A stretch of DNA of 64,000 bases from contig JABAKD010000001.1 in the NCBI GenBank assembly GCA_012845835.1, positions 11,757,123 through 11,821,122 of the forward strand, given 5' to 3'. The stretch comes from Undaria pinnatifida. Lineage: Eukaryota > Sar > Phaeophyceae > Laminariales > Alariaceae. Below the pieces are notes generated by a model. That model saw only the letters and a list, made by a program, of their open reading frames with translations. It ran no database searches and was not told the DNA's origin. Below are positions 57,646 through 64,000 of this stretch, piece after piece. The translations under genes and the position numbers were made by a program. The first letter of the stretch is position 1. Each line of letters starts with the position of its first letter.

Positions 57646-58324
57646 CGAGCCCCTGTGGATGCGTGTCTAATGGCATGCCTCGGGGTCCAACCGAGGCATC
57701 CCACTCCCCCTTCCTTGGACGTTCCACGGACCCCGTGTGTGACCCCGCGGCCGCCCACCCCATGCAAAGCGAAATCTTGCGTGGTCCCTCTATTAGTAGA
57801 TCCCACGGAACTCACTTATGATTCTCTCATCTACTCCTCTGGCATTCCGTTGGACCCTGCGGGATTCCTCATCATTATTCGCTTCGATGGGATATTCCCG
57901 CGAAGGCTTACCACGATAATTTCCATGAGAATCCACGGTATCTCCGACGCGGTCCCCCGTGGGTTCTAAAGACACTTCCACCAAGTTCCTCGGACGCCCG
58001 ACGAGGTAGCGATTCGCCTTTTTGAAAATACATTCCTCGCATGGGGAGCTGATATACTTTACACAGAAAAACTGTATTTGAGGGAACTGAAATTGCAACG
58101 CAGGACTAACAATGACATGACTTGGGTACTCAACGAATAACACTGTGAAACACTTATTGTGTCAGGCAGATTCTGCACTGAAGAGACCCGCCGACGATTG
58201 AAAAAAAAAGGCCGAAAATGGCTGCTCCTATCATAGTCCGAGTCCGGGGTATCTCTTGAGAATCCACCGAATGAGTCATCCCATGGTAGGGGTTGCACTT
58301 TCTGCGCGAAAAAGTCCCTGGGCG

Positions 58325-58535
58325 ATTGAGTTCCTTATGTGAGGAACTGCCGGTCAATGAAGTAATTTCACGCGTACACTATATTGTTGGACTAAGGCCT
58401 GCATAGAAGCTTGGTCATGTTGGGCGAACGAATGCCTTTCAAGTCATTTTTCGGGTGAGATATTGAGTTCCTCATGTGAGGAGCTAAAGGACTTTCTGCT
58501 ACAACCCTATCGTGGGATGGCTCGAATGCAAATCT
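58325..58535. repeat. R3 dispersed repeat
   Basis: It begins GAGTTCCTTATGTGAGGAACT and ends GAGTTCCTCATGTGAGGAGCT, then ATCGTGGGATGGCTC. Related copies are at 40790-41115 and 63130-63310. Confidence 0.65.
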
Positions 58536-58570
58536 AAGTTCGGGTAACTACACGATTCGATTGAGACCAA

Positions 58571-58826
58571 GGCTACGGTAGGGGGAACCCCTCCCATTTT
58601 CAGTACCGGAATTAAGCCACTCGCGCGAATGACACAGTGTCTCACAGACAAGAATGCTTTCGGTGATCTTTTTGCTGCAGCGAAGATAACCATTCCATTG
58701 CGGATTGATTTCGTCGAGCTGCACCAAGAAACCTTAACACCGCAGAGGAACAGAGGGGTTACTAGCGCGAGTGACCCCCGAGACAATGCAAAAAACGGAC
58801 CCAAAAGGGACCCCCCCACCGTAGCC
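58571..58826. mobile_element. M2 MITE copy, best preserved
   Basis: The ends GGCTACGGTAGGGGG and CCCCCCACCGTAGCC are inverted. It contains CACTCGCGCGAATGACAC and ACTAGCGCGAGTGACCCCC. Confidence 0.8.
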
Positions 58827-59757
58827 TGGGTCTTGATTGCGTGAAAAGATTGCGCCTTCCCGAAAGCACCGCGAGATTCAACACCACGCGTTGTCTCGGG
58901 CGTTTTCCCACACGCGTTCCCGCGAACTCGCGTGAAATCCCGCCCAAGTTCCCGCCGAAAGCGTAGTATGACTAGTGTAGAGTATACCACTTTTGATAAA
59001 AAATATATCTGGCCGACCGGGTCCCTGAACCGACTACCACAGCCAGGTATTGTGTGAGGTGCGTGAATCCTACAGTGAGGATGGCCATAAGTGATATGCG
59101 TACACTCATATTGTAGCATGCGTCTCATGCGAGGTTCGACCAGATTCTGCTGTATCCCATGAGTTCCCGCGTGGTTCCCAAGCGAGTTTCCACAACCCTC
59201 TACGACTTCCCACGAGCTTCCACGATATATCACAATATGTGTTGTTCCCGCGGTAACCCCAATATCTTAACCCGAACCCCGCCGTTAAATACCCGGAACC
59301 CCACCGGATTCTGGCTCGACCTCCGATGGAGCCCTATGCGATCTCATGGGTTCCCATGGAGGGTTCCTGGATTCCGCGACATCTCGCGAGGTCCTGGGTG
59401 GGATCTCACGTGAAAAGTTAAAATATATCCCAATGACTTCTCGCCCGGGTCTAGTGTTTTTTAGAGTACCATTTGTCGAAACCCTTGTACTTGCATTCCA
59501 AGATACTGGGTAGCTCCTTGTCGCCACCAAAACAAAAAAGACTAAATATATCTCCCATCCTCTCGTAGCACGCCTCTTCTCGACATATAGTCCAAGTCAA
59601 AAGCTCCGCGTTTAATGGTGTCGACACCGAGGACTGTTGGGACTTTTAACGCCTGTGGGGTGATATTTGTTTAATGAATAAACATGCCCACCGACAAGAG
59701 TATGGCGATGCGGGCATGTGCATGCTCGAAGTTCCGCTTGAAACCATTTGCCATCTG

Positions 59758-60032
59758 GGTGAGGTTCTCGCCACCCGCGTTCTGTCCGTAATCAATGCCG
59801 AACGTTTGTATCGCGCGTACGTGAAGCAGTACGGTCCTTCAGCAGCAGCAGCAGCGATCAAGCAGCCATGCTTCGCCGCCTGCAGGTTGCAGCTGCGGCT
59901 ATGAAACTTCCACACAACGCACTAGAGATTCAACGTCACGCCTTGCCCATACGCCAAGCCACTCGGAACGAGTCCACGGATGTCAGTTTCTGGCAAAGTT
60001 TCATGGACAAACAAACCATGTGGGGTATCTGA
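59758..60032 (+). CDS. Possible terminal exon of an unknown plus-strand gene
   Basis: A frame open from about 59760 ends at TGA 60030-60032. It gives a protein-like C-terminus (LRRLQVAAAAMKLPHNALEI, then SFWQSFMDKQTMWGI). An overlapping frame from ATG 59674 also looks protein-like up to about residue 50, so a frameshift between them is possible. No family was recognised. Confidence 0.25.
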
Positions 60033-60644
60033 CGTGTGCCGCGGGAAAGGCTCTAAGCAAAGTATTTCGTCGACGCCATTTGGTACTCCAGGTGCGGGCA
60101 AGTGATCAGAAACAAATTTGTAGAGATAATACCACGACACAAAGCCCGACAACGCTCAGTGTGAGCACGTCGTACATCTGGCAGACAAACGGCCGGAGAT
60201 ACAGCGAGTTGCTGGGACTCAGCGGTGGACGGAAATATTACGGGGCATGATCGAGGTGGGAGAGGTCGTGCCGGTGGGGATGGGCGCGAGTTTCGGGCGT
60301 AGATCCCGGTTTGGCGATAACAGGCCAATCTAGGCCTGCCCGATATCAGCGCGGGCGACTGTGGGTGATCAACACGGACACTAAGGACATACCGAAATCA
60401 ATGAGTGTACGCAACGCTCCTGGAACTCACGCCTGAAGATAGTTTGTTGGAGGAAATTCCCCACTCGCCGCCCCGGTAAACCACGGGTACGTCCGAACGA
60501 CATCTCCGGCGAACGTTTTCCAGCTGTGTAATCCGTCTCCACAGCACAAAGCCGTGTGTGTACAGTAACAGCCGCTGGCCTGCGACGGGTGCTGGAGATT
60601 AACCGGGGTGGTCTGCTTCTAAATTAGTATTCCTCCGTTGGCTC

Positions 60645-61150
60645 GTGCTCCGATAGAGGTATCACTTTCCGTCTGAAATATTTTGTGAATGACGGGGCTC
60701 CTTAATCCAAAATTGTCGGGAACTGGTTCGTGTCTTTTTTAACCGAATTAAATTCCGTCTAATACCAAAGCGCCATAGAATATTGCATCCGGCAGCGGTG
60801 TAATGTCCCGCTCGAAATTAGGTTTTGGGTTGAGAAGGACACGTCTCAAGCTCCTAAAACTGATAGGAGTCTCAGAAAAATAGTGGTGCACCTTTATCGC
60901 AGCACGCGTCCAGAGGTATCACTTTTCGTCTGAAAACATCTACGACTGACGGGGCGCGTTGACCAAAAATCGTCGGATATAGGTGCATTTTTTGGCGTGA
61001 TGGTTCTCGTTCTATTCCTAGACCGTGGGAGTTTCCACCCGGCCAGCAGTCTTATTTTTCTCCAAATCAGTCTTTGGGTTAAGACACGTCGTAAGCTCGT
61101 AAAAATGAGGAACCAAAAAACAAATGTGGTGCACCTTTATCGTGGAAACT
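60645..61150. mobile_element. Two adjoining M1 MITE copies
   Basis: The first is 60645-60911 (CTCGTGCTCCGATAGAGGT to CTTTATCGCAGCACGCGTC). A second half-copy follows directly (AGAGGTATCACTTTTCGTC to GTGCACCTTTATCGTGG). Confidence 0.65.
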
Positions 61151-61603
61151 GTCGCGGGATTACCTGCAGGGCGCTCAGGTTGGAGATTTTGCGGATGAAA
61201 ATCCTACTGGAAGCGCGTTCCCCGAGCGCCTGCAGCTATCCGCCAGTAGTAGTCGATGCCGGTAGGGAACCCTAAAGAGGAGTGATGGACGCCGGTGCAC
61301 AGTTTGGGTCGCGGTGGTTCCGCACCCCGCCGAGTAGCTCGGCTGTAACCAGATCCCCCCTACCAGAGCAAGATCCTGTACCACAAGGAACCTGTAGGTT
61401 TACTCCCTTGGGATCAGGAAGAGCTTGAGACAGAAGCATTTCCCGACGGTAGCCCTGGAGGCAGCGTGGTGCCTCGAGTACGGACGACTCTAGTTGAGAA
61501 AACGGCCCACTCTAAAATTTGAACGCATGGTATAGCACGCCCCCATCTAACGGGGGCAAAAATGTAGACACCGAATTTGAAGTTTGGATCCCGTTACTGT
61601 TGG

Positions 61604-61700
61604 GCACGTGTTACGATAGAGGTAGCTCATTTTTTTGCCGCATATTTGTTTTCTGAATGGTGAGGCAGGCTCCTTGGCCCAAGCTTGCATAGAAATATCA
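61604..61700. mobile_element. M1 MITE left end
   Basis: It has GCACGTGTTACGATAGAGGTAGC and TTCTGAATGGTGAGGCAGGCTCC; the right end was not found. Confidence 0.5.
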
Positions 61701-63969
61701 TTAGTGTTTCGCAATCGGAGTATTCGGAAAGCCTGGTATGTATTATGCCTAGGTTCCATGGGTTTGGTCATCAGGCTGCGCTTTGCGTTTACTCAAGGAA
61801 TAAATTGCGCGAAGTATAGACTACAGATCTCGTCCCAGGCGAGACGCCTCGGAAAAAGCGCGCCTTTTGCCGTAGCGCGTGTAGGGAAAACAAATGGCTG
61901 TGATCAGTCGTGGCATGTTCGCCAAATTGCAAGAGCGAACTACCATTCGAACACCCACCTCATTCAGCTATATATATTTCTCGTTGTGCTGGCGGATCAT
62001 AAACATCACGAAGGTCGTTAATGCTGCCGAGTCCCTAAACTTCACTGAGTTACTGGTGGGGTTTCGGGGCTTGTTCAGCTATTCCGCATGGTGTTCACCG
62101 TCGCTTTGGGTTAGGACGGCTGCTTGTGGTCCTGCGGGGGATCCTCCACAACCATGGTGGGCTATAATCGGCATCAACGTTGGGAACGACATAACTAATC
62201 TGCCAACCTCGGTCACCAAAAATGACATGCACTGCGCCCTCGCGTCGTTGGCTGCAGCTCGTGGAGCTGCCGTCGATCCTAACCGACTTGTCTGTGCCAT
62301 AACACTACTCGAGCTGCTCTGTGAATGACTACTGCTGCTGCTGCAGTACTGCAGCGTCAGCGTGCGGTCATACGATTGAGTAACAACAAAACCCGTTTAA
62401 CCAATACGCGAATGGCCAGGTAGGCCACGATTCTTAGGGTAACTTTGATCCTCGTGACTGGACCGTGACTATATGGTTCGTAGGTCTTGCGTGGGGTCTC
62501 GTTTCGAAGTGGTTCGAGATCACCCGCGCGAGTGACCCCCCCCGTTAATTTGGGGTGTATCAAGCTTCTATGCTGTTCTTGTTTTCCATACGAAACCATC
62601 ATCGAAAGGCTACTAACGCCGAGCCAAACAGATCGTCCAAAGACATTTCTTCGTCGAGGTACAGCCAATCGGGCAAGTGGCCCTAGCACCGTTAGTGGAA
62701 AAGGGCGCCCCTGCCTACTTCCGTTGCGGTTGTCGTTGGTCAAGGGTCACCATTTTCCAAGCTCGAGCACAACGCAATTATCTCTTTCCCTGAGCCACTT
62801 TTACTGGTGTTTCGTAAGGGGAGCCCCGATTCAAGAAACCTTCAAAGTTATACACAACCGGAAACGGCAGTGATACCCACGGGCATGGGTACGAGAATCG
62901 ACGCCGGTCTTCCCCCGCAAGGGAGCACGGGCCGGCTTGCGCAGCGCTCTGCCGGCTGTGGGCACCGACCTTGACATTGCCGCGCTACTCGTCGTACGCT
63001 CTCTATTTGTGATACATGTACACATTGTTGTTACTTTTTGTTTGTGATGCTTGACGATAAGATACGTAAATTGAGTCGTAGCTTCAGAGTCATCCCTCTA
63101 GGATAGTGCGGTATGGGTTGCCGTTGTTGAACTGAATGTTCCTGACGGGTTCAGCTCCTCGAGTGTGGAACTAGCAGTTTTAGTGTTGTGACTTTACGAG
63201 TATATTTGTTTTAGGACGAACACATAGAAATGCTGGCCGTCGGGTTGCGCGAATGAATATCTTCGACGTCTTTTTCCGGGTGAGGTATTGAGCTCTTCAT
63301 GTTTGCATTGCTCTAATCCCGAATACCAATCAGTATAAAGCGTAGTCGGGGTAGTCGCGTAGCTCCACCATGAATAGGGTGCCCGATATCCTGGAGCAGG
63401 GGAAGACTGCTTGTCGTTCGTGCCGGCTACTGACCTCTGTCGCGGTAGGGTGCCAATTCGTCTGGGATGGTGGTGTGTAAACGAGGAATTCTATAGATTT
63501 GGAGCTTTTCGGGTGTCACACCGTGCGTGCGCACGAAGATGTTTACTTTTGGCCTACTGTAGTAGGTGATAACGTTTCGGGGCAAAGGCCCCTAAAGGAA
63601 CGACCATAACACGAAGGCCATATGAGACCTATCGACACGACGCGATTGTGTTTCTCCAAACAAGTGTCAGAGCGCGTATTTTGCGGAACGCCTGTGGGAA
63701 ATTACACGCCGCAGGAAGCCAACCAAATAGACCCACCAGATCCGTGCCTACCCGGTTTATAGTGCGCCAAATACTTTTCTTCGTTCGGCGACATACTGTC
63801 CTCTCTTCGACTCAGGCTCAGTGTTCGGATGATTCGAGTTTGTAGTGTCCTCCAAGCAGCCACCCCCGAATGCTCCGACCTCAATACTGCTGCAGCATAC
63901 AGCATTGCGCTCATGCATTGCAGTTGGGTGCCCTGTTGTATGTTTTACATTCTACATTGCAGGAAGTAC
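61701..63969. other. No recognised gene; M2 and R3 fragments
   Basis: A 144-codon plus-strand frame (61894-62328) ends in a protein-like helix (MHCALASLAAARGAAV) but has no family. An M2 fragment lies at about 62500-62700 (ATCACCCGCGCGAGTGACCC) and R3 at 63130-63310. Confidence 0.4.
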
Positions 63970-63971
63970 TC

Positions 63972-64000
63972 ACATGCTCGAACGAGTTTGTTGGTTAAGA
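63972..64000 (-). other. Possible exon edge at the window end
   Basis: The minus strand reads an open stretch ending CAT|GTGAGTACTT, a strong donor. The visible 29 bases are too few to name the exon. It ends like the exon before the LRR N-cap at 42272 (CAT|GTGAGA). Confidence 0.2.

Noticed and set aside
58499-59233. Minus-strand open frame of 244 codons
   Set aside because: It runs through a whole M2 MITE and its flanks, and no part resembles a known family.

Overview
The window looks like nuclear DNA of a multicellular stramenopile, most likely a brown alga of the Ectocarpus type. This is an inference, based on one LRR per small exon, long introns crowded with small repeats, strong GTGAGT/GTAAGT donors, a Ty1/copia element and the near absence of compact intron-free genes. 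No rRNA, intact tRNA, CRISPR or prokaryotic feature was seen.

The main gene is on the minus strand (44295 to 27725). I rebuilt it by hand as 19 exons coding 608 residues. It encodes a secreted protein: a signal peptide, a unique N-terminal domain, a cysteine-rich acidic domain, an LRR N-cap, ten LRRs with one exon each, an LRR C-cap and a short cysteine-rich tail. Every LRR exon is 69, 72 or 78 bp and starts and ends in phase 2, so exons can be added, lost or skipped without breaking the frame. Brown algae are known for LRR exon shuffling in ROCO and related candidate immune receptors, but I see no ROC, COR, NB-ARC or kinase domain here.

A second, damaged copy of the first three exons of this gene lies at 23613 to 14941. 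It has lost its in-frame ATG and carries a 2-bp frameshift. A complete Ty1/copia retrotransposon (15651-22924) sits in its second intron, with 400-bp LTRs that look identical and a 5-bp GAAGG target duplication. Its Gag-Pol frame is a single uninterrupted frame except for four stops, all TAG.

The rest is mostly transposable-element debris: a Harbinger-like MITE with TAA duplications (1001-1833), two MITE families called M1 and M2 here (M1 is nested in M2 twice), foldback hairpins (5897-6438, 9265-9654), tRNA-derived repeats, a 1.8-kb TIR element (55050-56838), a decayed LINE reverse transcriptase (48215-49800, minus) and several tandem duplications. Regions 1-27 kb (outside the copia element and the damaged copy) and 45-64 kb hold no gene I can name; a few low-confidence coding-like fragments are listed.
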